From: Pseudidiomarina tainanensis
GTDB lineage: Bacteria; Pseudomonadota; Gammaproteobacteria; Enterobacterales; Alteromonadaceae
DNA: 64,000 bases
Reading direction: 5' to 3'
NCBI RefSeq assembly: GCF_004214835.1
Contig: NZ_PIQJ01000001.1
Coordinates: 1,698,873-1,762,872 of the forward strand
How positions within the stretch are numbered: the stretch's first letter is position 1; each line of letters starts with the position of its first letter. The translations under genes were made by a program, and so were the position numbers. Below the pieces are notes generated by a model. It was not told where the DNA came from and did no database searches. It was given only the letters and a program-made list of their open reading frames with translations. Shown here piece by piece: positions 28,098 to 37,922 of this stretch.

Positions 28098-28628
28098 CTA
28101 ATGTGAATGGTCAATAATAAGGTAAGGTAGCGGTTCAAACGCTAAGGATATCGGCTCTAGTTTTTGTTCACCAGAATAATTTGACCAATGTTCGGTAAAT
28201 GTTTTATTGGTAATCGGATGACGCACGTCCGGGCTCAATTCAGCTAGCGGCCATAACACAAACGCGTTGGTTAAAATTTCGGCGCGTGGCAATTGCACTG
28301 GTGCAGCGCTAACCACAGTATCGTACATCAGCATGTCAATATCGAGGGTGCGGGGACTAAATCGGGTTGCACTACCATCATGGCCATGAGCTTTCTCTAT
28401 GGTCTTACAGATTGTCTGAATTTCATTAATCGAAAGGTCGGTCTCTACACAGGCAACCAGATTATAAAAACGACTACCTGTAAAACCTACAGAATCGCTT
28501 TCAAATACCCGTGATACGAACAGCGGCCGCTGCTCACTTGCAAAAGTGTCATGCAACGCACAAATGCCCGCTTTAATAAAATGCTCGCGGTCACGATTAC
28601 TGCCGATACCAAACCAAACCCAACTCAC
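28098..28628 (-). CDS. folK: 2-amino-4-hydroxy-6-hydroxymethyldihydropteridine pyrophosphokinase
   Basis: Transfers pyrophosphate from ATP to hydroxymethyldihydropterin in folate synthesis. The 176-residue chain shows the N-terminal GIGSNRDRE segment, the VFESDSVGFTGSRFYNLVACVET substrate region and the family signature RFSPRTLDIDMLMYD, which carries the metal-binding aspartates. LPRAEILTNAFVLWPLAELSPD follows. The start is GTG at 28628, overlapping the folB stop as GTGA, so translation is coupled. In many genomes folK sits with folP or pcnB; here it is with folB. Confidence 0.92.
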   Translation of the reverse strand: MSWVWFGIGSNRDREHFIKAGICALHDTFASEQRPLFVSRVFESDSVGFTGSRFYNLVACVETDLSINEIQTICKTIEKAHGHDGSATRFSPRTLDIDMLMYDTVVSAAPVQLPRAEILTNAFVLWPLAELSPDVRHPITNKTFTEHWSNYSGEQKLEPISLAFEPLPYLIIDHSH

Positions 28629-28978
28629 TGCGCTAGCCTGATAATTTCAACAGCTGTTTGACGAGCGGCGGCAACTGCCTGGGGTTTGCTCACTTTTACT
28701 CGAACACGTGGCGCATGAAACTTTTCAAGCACCAAGGTCGCTATTTCTTCGGCGACGGTTTCGATAAGAGCACGCGGACGCGCCTGAATTAGCTGAATAA
28801 TGGCTTGGCTCAAGGCATCATAATCTAATGCATCTTGAAGTTGCTCTGACAAAGCTGCTTTACGATTGTCCCAATCCATTTCCAAATCTAATATTAATGG
28901 TTGTGTTTGCTCGTGTTCCCAATCGTAGACGCCAATAAATGCATCGACGACTAAGCCCTCAATAAAAACTTTATCCAT
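28625..28978 (-). CDS. folB: Dihydroneopterin aldolase
   Basis: Converts dihydroneopterin to hydroxymethyldihydropterin and glycolaldehyde, the step just before FolK. The 117-residue size is standard for this octameric enzyme. Recognisable segments are the start DKVFIEGLVVDAFIGVYDWE, with the active-site glutamate in the GVYDWE region, the LDYDALSQAIIQLI helix, LIETVAEEIATLVL, and the end VRVKVSKPQAV, where the lysine before PQAV matches the catalytic lysine of the family. It is coupled to folK by a 4-base overlap and divergent from plsY. Confidence 0.93.
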   Translation of the reverse strand: MDKVFIEGLVVDAFIGVYDWEHEQTQPLILDLEMDWDNRKAALSEQLQDALDYDALSQAIIQLIQARPRALIETVAEEIATLVLEKFHAPRVRVKVSKPQAVAAARQTAVEIIRLAQ

Positions 28979-29099
28979 GGAAGAGTCCGTATCAATAGAA
29001 ATTCAACGCTAAAGCACTTATGCTATGGGTTTGCATAGTAACGGAAAGCGAACCAGAAGCAAACGGCAAAACTCTGTCGTCAACTTAAGTGAGTCAGCT

Positions 29100-29690
29100 A
29101 TGGGTGCCCTGATAATATTAGCGATTATTTCAGCCTATTTGTTCGGCTCTATTAGCAGTGCTGTTCTGATTTGTCGCTTATTCGGTTTACCCGATCCCCG
29201 CACGTCTGGTTCCAACAATCCCGGTGCTACCAATGTTTATCGCTTAGGTGGGAAACTTCCAGCAGCGTTAACATTATGGTTTGATGTTCTAAAAGGTATG
29301 ATTCCGGTATGGGGCTCATATTTTCTTGGAATAGAGCCCTTCTACCTCGGAATCATCGCTGTTGCAGCCTGTCTTGGGCATATTTTTCCACTTTACTTCC
29401 ATTTTCGCGGCGGTAAAGCAGTAGCAACAGCGCTGGGCGCAATGTTTCCAGTTGCATGGGAAATGGCATTGCTGTTGATTGCGACTTGGCTGGTGGTATT
29501 TAGAATCAGTCGAGTGTCATCAATGGCGGCACTAGTAACGGTAAGTTTGGCACCGTTTTATGCGTTTTGGATAAAACCTCAGTATACAGTTCCAGTCATC
29601 ATGATTTCGGTGTTAATCATGTGGCGTCACCAATCGAATATTGTTCGTTTACGCAGCGGCCAAGAACAACGAACTCGCCGAAACGATTAA
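29100..29690 (+). CDS. plsY: Acyl-phosphate:glycerol-3-phosphate acyltransferase
   Basis: Membrane enzyme that starts phospholipid synthesis by acylating glycerol-3-phosphate from acyl-phosphate (made by PlsX). From the chosen start it has 196 residues and about five membrane spans. The three conserved loops are present: GSISSA with [27 protein letters not shown], and [23 protein letters not shown]. An open frame reaches back to 29025, but the ATG at 29100 gives the family's usual N-terminus. It diverges from the folB unit and converges with tsaD, as plsY does in other gammaproteobacteria. Confidence 0.93.
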   Translation: MGALIILAIISAYLFGSISSAVLICRLFGLPDPRTSGSNNPGATNVYRLGGKLPAALTLWFDVLKGMIPVWGSYFLGIEPFYLGIIAVAACLGHIFPLYFHFRGGKAVATALGAMFPVAWEMALLLIATWLVVFRISRVSSMAALVTVSLAPFYAFWIKPQYTVPVIMISVLIMWRHQSNIVRLRSGQEQRTRRND

Positions 29691-29697
29691 TCGATTA
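29688..29697. other. 10-bp palindrome joining the plsY and tsaD stop codons
   Basis: TAATCGATTA is a perfect dyad whose outer triplets are the plsY TAA (29688-29690) and the tsaD stop (TAA on the minus strand, 29695-29697). An overlapping palindrome, CGATTAATCG (29684-29693), shares the plsY stop. These are short, and two facing TAA codons force six of the ten positions, so this is weak evidence for function. A 5-bp GC stem (CTCGG...CCGAG, 29704-29715) lies just inside tsaD. Confidence 0.35.
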
Positions 29698-30717
29698 CGA
29701 GCCACTCGGTTCCGAGAGTTCTGCCAGTGGCCAGCGAGGGAAAGTTTTCACAGCAATATCAGTTCGCTCGCCAGCTAATAAGCGTTGCGCGCCAGCAAAT
29801 GCGATCATGGCGCCATTATCAGTACAAAATTCTGGGCGTGGAAAGAATACTTGGCCGCCAATACGATCGGCAAATTCAGCTAGCTGCTCGCGTAAATGTT
29901 TATTCGCACTCACCCCTCCAGCAACCACCAACCTTTTTAAGCCAGTCTGTTCCAAAGCACGACGACATTTAATCACTAAAGTATCAACAACAGCATCCTG
30001 AAATGCGCGCGCCACATCGGCAAGTTGTTGCGGTGAACCGTCGGTAGCGGCAATCGTATTTGCTGCAAAAGTTTTTAAACCGCTGAAAGAAAAATCTAAC
30101 CCAGGGCGGTCGGTCATTGGACGCGGGAACTTGTACTTGTTTGGCAAACCTTGCTCGGCCATTTTAGCAAGTCGCGGTCCGCCTGGGTAATCAAGTCCCA
30201 TCAATTTCGCAGTTTTATCGAAAGCTTCGCCAGCGGCATCATCAACAGACTCGCCCAACAAGGTGTATTTACCGATGCCATCAACCTGCACGAGTTGTGT
30301 ATGTCCACCCGAGACTAACAAAGCGACAAACGGAAATGCCGGCGGGTTATCCTCTAACATCGGTGCGAGCAAATGTCCTTCCATGTGGTGAACCGCGATT
30401 GCTGGAATATTCCAACCGAATGCCAGACTACGGCCAATACATGAGCCGACTAACAAAGCACCGACAAGCCCTGGTCCTGCGGTATAAGCAACACCATCAA
30501 TATCATCAGCTGATAAATTTGCGTCAGTGAGCGCTTTTTGAATTAGCGGAAGCGTTTTGCGGACATGGTCGCGTGACGCCAATTCTGGCACCACGCCACC
30601 GTAATCAGCGTGTAGTTTAACCTGCGAATATAACTGGTGTGCTAATAAACCTTGGTCGGTATCATAGATTGCAATACCGGTTTCATCACAGGACGTTTCT
30701 ATTCCAAGCACACGCAT
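29695..30717 (-). CDS. tsaD: tRNA N6-adenosine threonylcarbamoyltransferase
   Basis: Catalytic subunit of the complex that makes t6A at position 37 of ANN-decoding tRNAs. The 340-residue protein shows [15 protein letters not shown] at its start, the metal-binding HHMEGH near residue 110, [41 protein letters not shown] and the late [14 protein letters not shown] with CTDNGAMIA. The open frame begins at 30777, but [12 protein letters not shown] at 30717 is the family's standard start. It converges with plsY. The rpsU-dnaG-rpoD neighbours found in E. coli are not here; pilU lies upstream instead. Confidence 0.96.
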   Translation of the reverse strand: MRVLGIETSCDETGIAIYDTDQGLLAHQLYSQVKLHADYGGVVPELASRDHVRKTLPLIQKALTDANLSADDIDGVAYTAGPGLVGALLVGSCIGRSLAFGWNIPAIAVHHMEGHLLAPMLEDNPPAFPFVALLVSGGHTQLVQVDGIGKYTLLGESVDDAAGEAFDKTAKLMGLDYPGGPRLAKMAEQGLPNKYKFPRPMTDRPGLDFSFSGLKTFAANTIAATDGSPQQLADVARAFQDAVVDTLVIKCRRALEQTGLKRLVVAGGVSANKHLREQLAEFADRIGGQVFFPRPEFCTDNGAMIAFAGAQRLLAGERTDIAVKTFPRWPLAELSEPSGS

Positions 30718-30779
30718 GTTAAGCCTCAAAAATCTGGTGTAAAAAGCGGCGCACAGTTTACCCCAGATTTTCGTCAAAG

Positions 30780-31895
30780 TCAGTCGAGATCGACCGTTGC
30801 TCCTTGCAACGCGCTATCATCGTCGCTGGCATTACTATCGCCACTTAGTTTTATACGCAAACGTAGATCATTCGGCGCATCGGCATGACGTAATGCTTCG
30901 TCATAACTGATGCGGCCAGCTTTGTAGAGATCAAACAACGCTTGGTCAAAAGTTTGCATGCCGAGTTCGCGTGATTTCGCCATAATTTCTTTAATTTCAC
31001 CCATATCGTTGGTTGCGATTTTTTCTGCAACAATTGGGCTATTGAGTAAAATTTCGATTGCCGCAACTCGGCCACCATCAATGGTCGGAATAAGCTGTTG
31101 CGCCACAATGCCACGCAAGTTCAACGAAAGATCGAACATCAATTTACCAATTTTCTCTTTCGGAACCATGTGCATGATTCGTTCAATGGCTTGGTTGGCG
31201 TTATTGGCGTGCAATGTGGCGACACACAAGTGACCCGTTTCAGCGAAAGTAAGTGCGTACTCCATTGTTTCTTGCGAACGAATCTCACCCACAAGAATCA
31301 CGTCTGGCGCTTGCCGTAATGAGCTTTTTAAAGCCGCTTCAAACGATTCGGTATCGCTACCCACCTCGCGCTGCGTCACCATTGACTTGGCATGTTCATG
31401 AACAAATTCAACCGGGTCTTCAATCGTTAAAATGTGACCTTTGGAGTTTTGATTGCGATACCCTATCAATGCTGCCAACGTGGTTGATTTACCGGTGCCA
31501 GTGCCACCAACAACCAACATCAAGCCGCGCTTGTTCATGATTAACTTCGTCAATACTTCTGGTAATTTAAGCTCTTCAACCGTCGGAATTTCAGTGACGA
31601 TTCGACGCACGACCATGCCAGCACGTTGACGCTGCCAAAACGCGCTGACTCGGAAACGCCCAATTCCCTCTCTAAAAATCGCAAAATTTGACTCTTTCTC
31701 ATCCATGAATTCTTTCAGATGTTTATCGCCAAGAGCTTCTTTTACAATTGCTAAAGCCGCGTTATCACTGAGTTTTTGTTCAGTTAATGGGGTTAATTCA
31801 CCATTAATTTTTGCACTCGGTGGCAAGCCCGCTGAAATAAATAGATCCGAGCTATTTCGCTCCACCATTATTTTTAATAATTTATCTAAAACCAT
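30780..31895 (-). CDS. pilU: Type IV pilus retraction ATPase PilU
   Basis: Accessory motor ATPase for type IV pilus retraction, working with PilT. It has 371 residues in the secretion-ATPase (GspE/VirB11) fold: an N-terminal PAS-like region ([17 protein letters not shown]), Walker [11 protein letters not shown], an Asp box with [14 protein letters not shown], Walker [24 protein letters not shown], and a His box with [22 protein letters not shown]. The C-terminal tail ([19 protein letters not shown]) and [11 protein letters not shown] distinguish PilU from PilT. It begins two bases after pilT, in the usual pilT-pilU order beside yggS. Confidence 0.94.
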   Translation of the reverse strand: MVLDKLLKIMVERNSSDLFISAGLPPSAKINGELTPLTEQKLSDNAALAIVKEALGDKHLKEFMDEKESNFAIFREGIGRFRVSAFWQRQRAGMVVRRIVTEIPTVEELKLPEVLTKLIMNKRGLMLVVGGTGTGKSTTLAALIGYRNQNSKGHILTIEDPVEFVHEHAKSMVTQREVGSDTESFEAALKSSLRQAPDVILVGEIRSQETMEYALTFAETGHLCVATLHANNANQAIERIMHMVPKEKIGKLMFDLSLNLRGIVAQQLIPTIDGGRVAAIEILLNSPIVAEKIATNDMGEIKEIMAKSRELGMQTFDQALFDLYKAGRISYDEALRHADAPNDLRLRIKLSGDSNASDDDSALQGATVDLD

Positions 31896-31897
31896 GG

Positions 31898-32932
31898 TTA
31901 GAAAGAGTCCTTATTCGCGGCTTTTGCTTTTGCGTCAGCACGAGAAACGAGGCCTTGGTTCAGCAGGTTCTGCAAGCATTGATCGAGTGTTTGCATCCCA
32001 TGCGCTGCACCGGTTTGAATCGATGAATACATTTGTGCGATCTTATCTTCGCGAATCAAGTTTTTAATCGCAGAGGTCGCAATCATAATTTCGTGCGCGG
32101 CGACACGGCCACCGCCAACTTTTTTCAATAGTGTTTGCGAAATGACGGCACGCAGTGACTCTGAAAGCATCGAGCGAATCATCGGCTTCTCATCGCCGGG
32201 AAATACGTCAACAATACGGTCAATAGTTTTTGGTGCAGACGTGGTATGGAGCGTACCAAATACTAAGTGACCCGTTTCCGCGGCGGTCATCGCCAGTCGA
32301 ATGGTTTCAAGGTCACGCATCTCACCCACGAGGATGACGTCAGGGTCTTCACGCAATGCTGAGCGCAATGCATTATTAAAACTATGGGTGTCACGATGCA
32401 CTTCACGTTGGTTGATCAGGCTACGCTTGTTCTTGTGCACAAATTCGATTGGATCTTCAATGGTCAGAATATGATGATATTTACTTTCATTGATGTAATC
32501 GATCATCGCCGCTAACGTGGTTGATTTACCTGAACCGGTCGGCCCGGTGACCAACACCAAACCACGCGGGTTGTCTGAAATAGTTTTGAAAATTTCTGGA
32601 GCGCCCAGTTGCTCTAGTGTGAGTACTTCACTCGGGATAGTCCGAAATACAGCGCCAGCACCACGGTTCTGCACAAAGGCGTTAACCCGGAAGCGCGCTA
32701 AGTCAGGAACTTCAAATGAAAAATCGCATTCTAAGTTTTGTTCGTATTCTTTACGCTGGCGATCATTCATGATGTCGTAAACCAGCTCCTGCACCTGCTT
32801 ATGGCTAAGCGCAGGGATATTTATTTTACGAACGTCACCGTCTACCCGTATCATAGGAGGCGAATCAGCTGATAAATGTAAGTCTGACGATTTATGTTTA
32901 ACAGCGAAACTGAGTAACTCAGTGATATCCAT
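31898..32932 (-). CDS. pilT: Type IV pilus retraction ATPase PilT
   Basis: Hexameric motor ATPase at the cytoplasmic base of type IV pili that depolymerises pilin, powering twitching and DNA uptake. The 344 residues carry DITELLSFAVKHKSSDLHLS at the N-terminus, Walker [26 protein letters not shown], Walker [20 protein letters not shown], the His box AAETGHLVFGTLHTTSA and the PilT signature AIKNLIREDKIAQMYSSIQTG. It is divergent from yggS with only 34 bases between the start codons, so at least one promoter must overlap coding sequence. Confidence 0.96.
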   Translation of the reverse strand: MDITELLSFAVKHKSSDLHLSADSPPMIRVDGDVRKINIPALSHKQVQELVYDIMNDRQRKEYEQNLECDFSFEVPDLARFRVNAFVQNRGAGAVFRTIPSEVLTLEQLGAPEIFKTISDNPRGLVLVTGPTGSGKSTTLAAMIDYINESKYHHILTIEDPIEFVHKNKRSLINQREVHRDTHSFNNALRSALREDPDVILVGEMRDLETIRLAMTAAETGHLVFGTLHTTSAPKTIDRIVDVFPGDEKPMIRSMLSESLRAVISQTLLKKVGGGRVAAHEIMIATSAIKNLIREDKIAQMYSSIQTGAAHGMQTLDQCLQNLLNQGLVSRADAKAKAANKDSF

Positions 32933-32966
32933 ATAACAGCCTCTTGTAAGTGAGTTTTAGCAATTG

Positions 32967-33680
32967 ATGAATAGCATAGCTGAACGCATAAAAGAAGTCC
33001 GTAATGAAATTGCTCGCGTTTGTGAGCAGCATGAAATCGTGCCAAATCGGGTAAAATTAATTGCGGTAAGTAAAACTAAACCCGCATCAGATATCGTCTC
33101 GGCCTATGCCGCCGGCCACCACGACTTCGGCGAAAACTATGTACAAGAGGCAATTGCAAAGATTATGCAATTGTCGGAATACGACATTACCTGGCATTTT
33201 ATTGGTCCTATTCAGTCTAATAAGACACGTGATATCGCTGAGAATTTCGCATGGGTTCATAGCGTCGATCGCGTCAAAATTGCTCGCCGCTTAGCGGAGC
33301 AACGACCCGCACATTTACCACCGTTAAATGTACTTATTCAGGTGAATATCGATGATGAGCAATCAAAAGCTGGTGTAGCGCCCTCCGAAATCAATGAGCT
33401 TGCAGCGACTATTAGCAATTTCCCACAATTACAATTGCGCGGATTAATGACAATACCTGCCGCGCAATCGAATCCAAGTGACTCCGGAGCAAGCTTTGCC
33501 GCAATGCAGCGGTTGTTTTTAGACTTACAGTCCCAATATAAACAAGTGGATACCTTATCAATGGGCATGAGCGGTGACTGGCCATACGCTATCGCAGCGG
33601 GAGCCACTATGATTCGAATTGGCACCGCAATATTTGGCGCTCGTGCCCAAACACCCAAAAATACAGGAGACCTTGCATGA
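32967..33680 (+). CDS. yggS: PLP homeostasis protein (YggS/PLPBP family)
   Basis: A single-domain alanine-racemase-like barrel that binds pyridoxal phosphate without known catalysis and influences vitamin B6 and amino acid balance. It has 237 residues. The PLP lysine is in KLIAVSKTKP near residue 35, followed by HDFGENYVQEA, WHFIGPIQSNKTR, VHSVDR and the phosphate-binding SMGMSGDWPYAIAAGATMIRIGTAIFG. A TTG one codon upstream is possible, but the ATG at 32967 is simpler. It heads yggS-proC-yggT-DUF4426 and overlaps proC as ATGA. Confidence 0.93.
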   Translation: MNSIAERIKEVRNEIARVCEQHEIVPNRVKLIAVSKTKPASDIVSAYAAGHHDFGENYVQEAIAKIMQLSEYDITWHFIGPIQSNKTRDIAENFAWVHSVDRVKIARRLAEQRPAHLPPLNVLIQVNIDDEQSKAGVAPSEINELAATISNFPQLQLRGLMTIPAAQSNPSDSGASFAAMQRLFLDLQSQYKQVDTLSMGMSGDWPYAIAAGATMIRIGTAIFGARAQTPKNTGDLA

Positions 33681-34504
33681 CAACTTCGCCTCGTAAAATC
33701 GCCTTTATCGGCGCCGGGAATATGACTCAAAGTATTGTCGGAGGCATGGTCAAAAGTGGCTACCCAAGTGATCACATTTATGTCAGCAATCCGAGTCCAG
33801 AAAAACTCGACAAGCTAAAAACCACCTTGCAAGTACATACTAGCCAAGACAACCAAGTCGTCGCTGAAGCTGCAGATGTGATTGTGCTGTCAGTCAAGCC
33901 TCAGCTCATGGCGGATGTTTGTGCCACCCTGAAGCAACAAGTTGCAAATCTAGACAAAAAGTTAATCGTCACTATCGCTGCCGGTATTCGAATCGAAAAA
34001 TATCGTCAATATTTAGGCGAAAACATTCGTATGATTCGGGTGATGCCGAATACACCATCGCTCGTGGGCAAAGGTATGTCAGGCCTCGTTGCGGATGACC
34101 GTGTATCCGAAGCTGACAAAGCATTTATAACCGACGCTTTTGATGGTGTTGGCGCCACTCTGTGGGTCGCTGACGAAGATGAATTAGATATTCTCGGTGC
34201 GGTTGCAGGCAGCGGTCCTGCATACTTTTTCGAGTTTATGGCGAGTTTACAGAAAGCAGCAACAGCGCTCGGATTCGACCGTGACAAAGCACGTCAAATG
34301 GTGCAACAAACCGCATTGGGTGCAGCTGAAATGGCTATCGCCAGCAAGTTAGAGCTCGAAGAGTTACGTAAACAGGTGACCAGTAAGGGTGGTTCAACTG
34401 CGAAAGGCATTGAAGTTTATCAAGCCGCAGATATTGATGACATTTCGGGACAAGCCGTAAAGGCAGCAGTGCAACGTAACCAAGAAATGGCTAAACTGTT
34501 TTAA
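33677..34504 (+). CDS. proC: Pyrroline-5-carboxylate reductase
   Basis: Last step of proline synthesis: reduction of pyrroline-5-carboxylate with NAD(P)H. The 275-residue protein has the Rossmann start KIAFIGAGNMTQSIVGGM, VILSVKPQLM, IRVMPNTPSLVGKGMSGL, the substrate-binding GSGPAYFFEFM and the family signature LRKQVTSKGGSTAKGIEVYQ. AGGAGA lies seven bases before the ATG, which overlaps the yggS stop codon. proB and proA lie 9 kb further on, so all three glutamate-route proline genes, plus the degrading putA, are in this window. Confidence 0.96.
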   Translation: MTTSPRKIAFIGAGNMTQSIVGGMVKSGYPSDHIYVSNPSPEKLDKLKTTLQVHTSQDNQVVAEAADVIVLSVKPQLMADVCATLKQQVANLDKKLIVTIAAGIRIEKYRQYLGENIRMIRVMPNTPSLVGKGMSGLVADDRVSEADKAFITDAFDGVGATLWVADEDELDILGAVAGSGPAYFFEFMASLQKAATALGFDRDKARQMVQQTALGAAEMAIASKLELEELRKQVTSKGGSTAKGIEVYQAADIDDISGQAVKAAVQRNQEMAKLF

Positions 34505-34526
34505 TTCATTTATCTAGAGAAGCTTT

Positions 34527-35078
34527 ATGAACGCATTACGCTTTTTGGTTGAGATTGTCTTTGATTTATTCCTAATCGTTGTGTTGCTCCGCATTTGGAT
34601 GCAGGCTGCACGGGCTGATTACTTTAACCCAATGAGTCAGTTTGTCGTGAAAGTAACAAACCCGATTGTAAAACCGTTGCGGAGCTTTTTACCAATGGTC
34701 GGCCAGTGGGATATTGCGACGATGGTTCTGGCCTATCTGGTTGGTATTGGTAAAATCCTTATCCTTTCCAACATCGCCGCCGGTATGACACCAATGTTCA
34801 GCGACACCTTGCTGATGGGGTTAGCCGTTGTGCTATTTCAGTTTCTGTCATTGCTCTTTTGGTTAGTTATCATTATGGCAATTATGAGCTGGTTTAACCG
34901 CGGTTATAATCCGATGATGGCAATGATTGAGCAATTAACCCAACCATTCTTGGCACCGATTCGTCGCATTATTCCGCCCATTGGCGGCCTTGACTTATCC
35001 GTACTAGTATTGATTGTTGCGATTCAATTTATCCGCATATTGTTGGGTAATCTGTTTGGTTTAGGAATGGGATTATGA
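34527..35078 (+). CDS. yggT: YggT family membrane protein
   Basis: A 183-residue inner-membrane protein with two copies of the YggT repeat. Each has a hydrophobic helix followed by a conserved turn (FVVKVTNPIVKPLRSFLPM near residues 38-56 and MIEQLTQPFLAPIRRIIPPIGGLDLS near residues 133-158) and another span. Family members are linked to osmotic stress tolerance in E. coli and to chloroplast or septum organisation elsewhere, but no biochemical activity is established. Position after proC is the common gammaproteobacterial arrangement. Its stop overlaps the next gene as ATGA. Confidence 0.9.
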   Translation: MNALRFLVEIVFDLFLIVVLLRIWMQAARADYFNPMSQFVVKVTNPIVKPLRSFLPMVGQWDIATMVLAYLVGIGKILILSNIAAGMTPMFSDTLLMGLAVVLFQFLSLLFWLVIIMAIMSWFNRGYNPMMAMIEQLTQPFLAPIRRIIPPIGGLDLSVLVLIVAIQFIRILLGNLFGLGMGL

Positions 35079-35512
35079 AGCAGATTTTCATTACTGTTTT
35101 CACAATTTTTCTGATTGGCTTGGGCAGTAACGATCTTCAAGCAGAACAAAGTAAGCGGTTAGGCGCTTGGGAAGTACACTACAATGCCTTCAATTCAACT
35201 TTGTTGCGCCCTGAAATGGCGGCTCAGTATGGGCTATCGCGAAGTGCAACGTTAGCCACCTTGAATATTTCGGTGCTTGATGCCACGGCGCCAGGAAAAC
35301 CGGCGCAACAGGTAGAGATTTCAGGCTATGTGATGAACCCATTGAGCCAACAACAAACGCTAGACTTCAATGAAGTTATTGAGGGTGAAGCGGTGTATTA
35401 TCTAGCTCAAACCCGCTTCTCTAATCTTGAAACATTGCGGTTTTTTATCACAATTAAACAAGGTGACCAGACGCAAGAATTGCGTTTTCATAAAGAGTTT
35501 TGGGCCAACTAA
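35075..35512 (+). CDS. Exported DUF4426 protein, function unknown
   Basis: A 145-residue protein with a cleavable signal peptide (hydrophobic residues 4-18, probable cleavage after LQA near residue 23), so it should be periplasmic. The mature part (LGAWEVHYNAFNSTLLRPEMAA, then FNEVIEGEAVYYLAQTRF) resembles DUF4426, a family found beside yggT in Vibrio- and Alteromonas-like bacteria. No catalytic motif is visible, and the even strand pattern suggests a small beta-sandwich. It is the last gene of the yggS operon, and its stop codon directly abuts that of nhaP2. Confidence 0.8.
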   Translation: MKQIFITVFTIFLIGLGSNDLQAEQSKRLGAWEVHYNAFNSTLLRPEMAAQYGLSRSATLATLNISVLDATAPGKPAQQVEISGYVMNPLSQQQTLDFNEVIEGEAVYYLAQTRFSNLETLRFFITIKQGDQTQELRFHKEFWAN

Positions 35513-35528
35513 TTAGTTGGTCTTTTCT
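35505..35528 (+). terminator. Palindrome built from two abutting stop codons, DUF4426/nhaP2
   Basis: CCAACTAATTAGTTGG (35505-35520) is a perfect 16-base palindrome containing the rightward TAA (35510-35512) and the leftward TAA (minus strand, 35513-35515) with no base between them. The stem can be extended by G-T and G-C pairs, and a T-rich tail (TCTTTTCTTC) follows on the plus strand, so it could terminate the yggS operon. There is no T-run on the minus strand. With so small a centre, the hairpin loop would open the innermost pairs. Confidence 0.6.
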
Positions 35529-37252
35529 TCTAGCAGTTTCACACCTACTTGCTTGATAAAGCCATCGTCAGTAACGTCTCGCACCGTTAATATGACTCGC
35601 TCAAGTTGTAATTGGTCACCAATGACCACGCGACGATGGAATCTCTCCGTGAAGTACTCATGTATGGACATACCGAGTAGTCTACTATCGAGATCACCGA
35701 CTGGATAAAAGCTAGCAACGTCTTTCAACATTAATTCGCCACGCAAAGTGAAATCACCAAAGAATTGGCTACTCTGCAATTCAGTGGGTTTACCACCAGC
35801 GGCAAGTACACGACTTATGGCATCGACATGTTTGAGTTTCGCAACAACAATCACGGTATCAGACTCTTGCAAAACGGGCTGACTTTTCGGCAGTAACCAC
35901 TCACCATCACGAATAATGCCGACAAACTCAACGTCAACATTCCAACGCAATTCATCCCAATGATGATCACAAGCCGGTGAGCGCTCACTAATTTGATAAG
36001 CCCAGACTTCCATCGGATCTTTACTGCCAACGCGATCTAACGGCATCCGTCTATCTGGCTCGGCCGGAGCCGGAACTTCGAGACCTAGCCAGCGTGCCAT
36101 CGGCGCAAGTGACCAGCCCTGCACAATCAGCGAGACCATGACCACCATAAAAGCAATATCAAAATAAAGCTCTTGGTTAGGAACCCCAGTTAACCATGGA
36201 TAGAGCGCCAAAATAATGGGTACCGCGCCGCGTAACCCAACCCAGCTAATGAACACTTGTTCGCGCCACGGAAATACAAAAGGGATGAGACTAATTAATA
36301 CTGCTAACGGCCGCGCGACAAATATCATTAACACCGCGACACTGAGTGACAAAGTCCAATACTCCATTAAGTGCGAAGGCGTTACCAACAACCCCAGTAT
36401 TAAGAACATCATGATTTGACTCAGCCACGCGAGACCGTCTTGTACCTGCAAAATGTGAGGTAATTGCGGTAATCGTGAGTTGCCAATTTTGTAGCCCATC
36501 AAATAAACAGCAAGGTAGCCACTACCACCTATACCCGATGTCATGGCAAAAATAACCACAGCTGATGCCGCCGCTAATAAAGGGAAAAAGGAAAACTGAA
36601 CGGAGATTTTTTGCGCAATCCAAACGAATGCTCTACCACCAACCCAGCCGGCAAAATATCCAAAGACAACCTGTTGAACAATATCAAGACTCACCCAACC
36701 TATCGAGAAACTCTCTGCCGACGCAATAATCGAAGTCAGCGTCATGGTTAGAATAATCGCCATCGGATCGTTAGTACCTGATTCAATTTCAAGTGTTGAA
36801 GCAACCCGTTGTTTGATGCGCAGATTTTGCGATTGAAAAATACTGAATACCGCAGCCGCGTCGGTCGAACTGAGAATAGCACCAATCAGCAATGCAGTTG
36901 GCCATGGTAAGTCAAACAGCCATACAACCCCTGAAGCTGTTAATGCGCAAGTTAAAGCTACACCAACAGTAGCGAGACTAATCGCTGGCCACAGAGCAAC
37001 TCGAAAACGCTCTTTGTGCGTGCGCATGCCCCCGTCAAAGAGAATAATGACGAGCGCTAGCGAACCAATGAAAAAAGCCAGCTCTGGATTACTAAATTCA
37101 ATGCCAAGCACGCCCTCTTCACCTGCTAACATTCCTACAACCAGAAAAGTTAGAAGCAAGGGGGCACCGAGTCGATTAGAAACAACAGCTGCTAAAATAC
37201 TAATTAGCAGCAGTGAACCCATCAACAGCATGATTCCAGTAATGCTGGTCAA
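35513..37252 (-). CDS. nhaP2: K+/H+ antiporter NhaP2/CvrA type
   Basis: CPA1-family cation/proton antiporter of 579 residues. About 12 membrane spans (residues 1-380) include SSTDAAAVFS and ESGTNDPMAIILT, the usual ion-binding aspartates. A cytosolic TrkA-C-like domain follows (SPACDHHWDELRWN...VGIIRDGEWLLPKSQPVLQESDTVIVVAK), then a C-terminal CorC/HlyC-like transporter-associated region. NhaP2 of Vibrio exchanges K+ or Na+ for H+ and protects against potassium at low pH. The start appears to be TTG at 37252, supported by AAGGAGAG about eight bases upstream; an ATG at codon 8 is the alternative. Confidence 0.88.
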   Translation of the reverse strand: MTSITGIMLLMGSLLLISILAAVVSNRLGAPLLLTFLVVGMLAGEEGVLGIEFSNPELAFFIGSLALVIILFDGGMRTHKERFRVALWPAISLATVGVALTCALTASGVVWLFDLPWPTALLIGAILSSTDAAAVFSIFQSQNLRIKQRVASTLEIESGTNDPMAIILTMTLTSIIASAESFSIGWVSLDIVQQVVFGYFAGWVGGRAFVWIAQKISVQFSFFPLLAAASAVVIFAMTSGIGGSGYLAVYLMGYKIGNSRLPQLPHILQVQDGLAWLSQIMMFLILGLLVTPSHLMEYWTLSLSVAVLMIFVARPLAVLISLIPFVFPWREQVFISWVGLRGAVPIILALYPWLTGVPNQELYFDIAFMVVMVSLIVQGWSLAPMARWLGLEVPAPAEPDRRMPLDRVGSKDPMEVWAYQISERSPACDHHWDELRWNVDVEFVGIIRDGEWLLPKSQPVLQESDTVIVVAKLKHVDAISRVLAAGGKPTELQSSQFFGDFTLRGELMLKDVASFYPVGDLDSRLLGMSIHEYFTERFHRRVVIGDQLQLERVILTVRDVTDDGFIKQVGVKLLEEKTN

Positions 37253-37325
37253 ATTTTCTCTCCTTGGTCACAATGCTTATGACCCGTATAATAACAGGCA
37301 AATATAAAATTCGGGTGAAAAATTC

Positions 37326-37922
37326 ATGCAAGAATTGGTTTTAGCTACTGGTAACAAAGGCAAAGTCGTTGAATTGGAGGCGCTGTTACAGCCGTTTGGT
37401 TGGAACGTCAGACCTCAGTCTGCATGGCATTTTGCCGAGGCCGAAGAAACCGGATTGACCTTCATCGAAAATGCAATCCTCAAGGCGCGACATGCTGCAC
37501 AGCATACCGGTTTGCCAGCTTTAGCTGATGATTCAGGGCTAGCCGTTAACGCGTTGCAAGGAGCTCCCGGTATCTACTCTGCCCGTTATGCTGGGCCTGA
37601 ATGCAATGATCAGGATAATATCGAAAAGTTGTTAGATACACTAAAAGACACCGCACCAGAACAACGCCAAGCAAGCTTTCACTGTGTTCTTGCCTATTTG
37701 CGTCATGCTAACGACCCGACGCCAATTATCTGTCATGGACGATGGGATGGGATGATTGCGACAACACCGCAAGGCGAACAAGGTTTCGGTTATGACCCAG
37801 TATTTTGGATACCCGAACTAAATTGTACGGCAGCACAACTTAGCACAGCTCAAAAACAACAACTCAGCCACCGTGGGCAAGCTTTACGCCAGTTCGTTAA
37901 GCAACTACAGGCGTCCCTATGA
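37326..37922 (+). CDS. rdgB: dITP/XTP pyrophosphatase (RdgB/HAM1)
   Basis: House-cleaning enzyme that hydrolyses dITP, XTP and dHAPTP to monophosphates, keeping deaminated purines out of DNA and RNA. The 198 residues carry [12 protein letters not shown] at the N-terminus, [13 protein letters not shown], the catalytic [23 protein letters not shown] and the C-terminal GFGYDPVFW...[10 protein letters not shown]. All expected motifs are intact. It overlaps hemW by 4 bases (ATGA), as rdgB-hemW do in many gammaproteobacteria. Confidence 0.96.
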   Translation: MQELVLATGNKGKVVELEALLQPFGWNVRPQSAWHFAEAEETGLTFIENAILKARHAAQHTGLPALADDSGLAVNALQGAPGIYSARYAGPECNDQDNIEKLLDTLKDTAPEQRQASFHCVLAYLRHANDPTPIICHGRWDGMIATTPQGEQGFGYDPVFWIPELNCTAAQLSTAQKQQLSHRGQALRQFVKQLQASL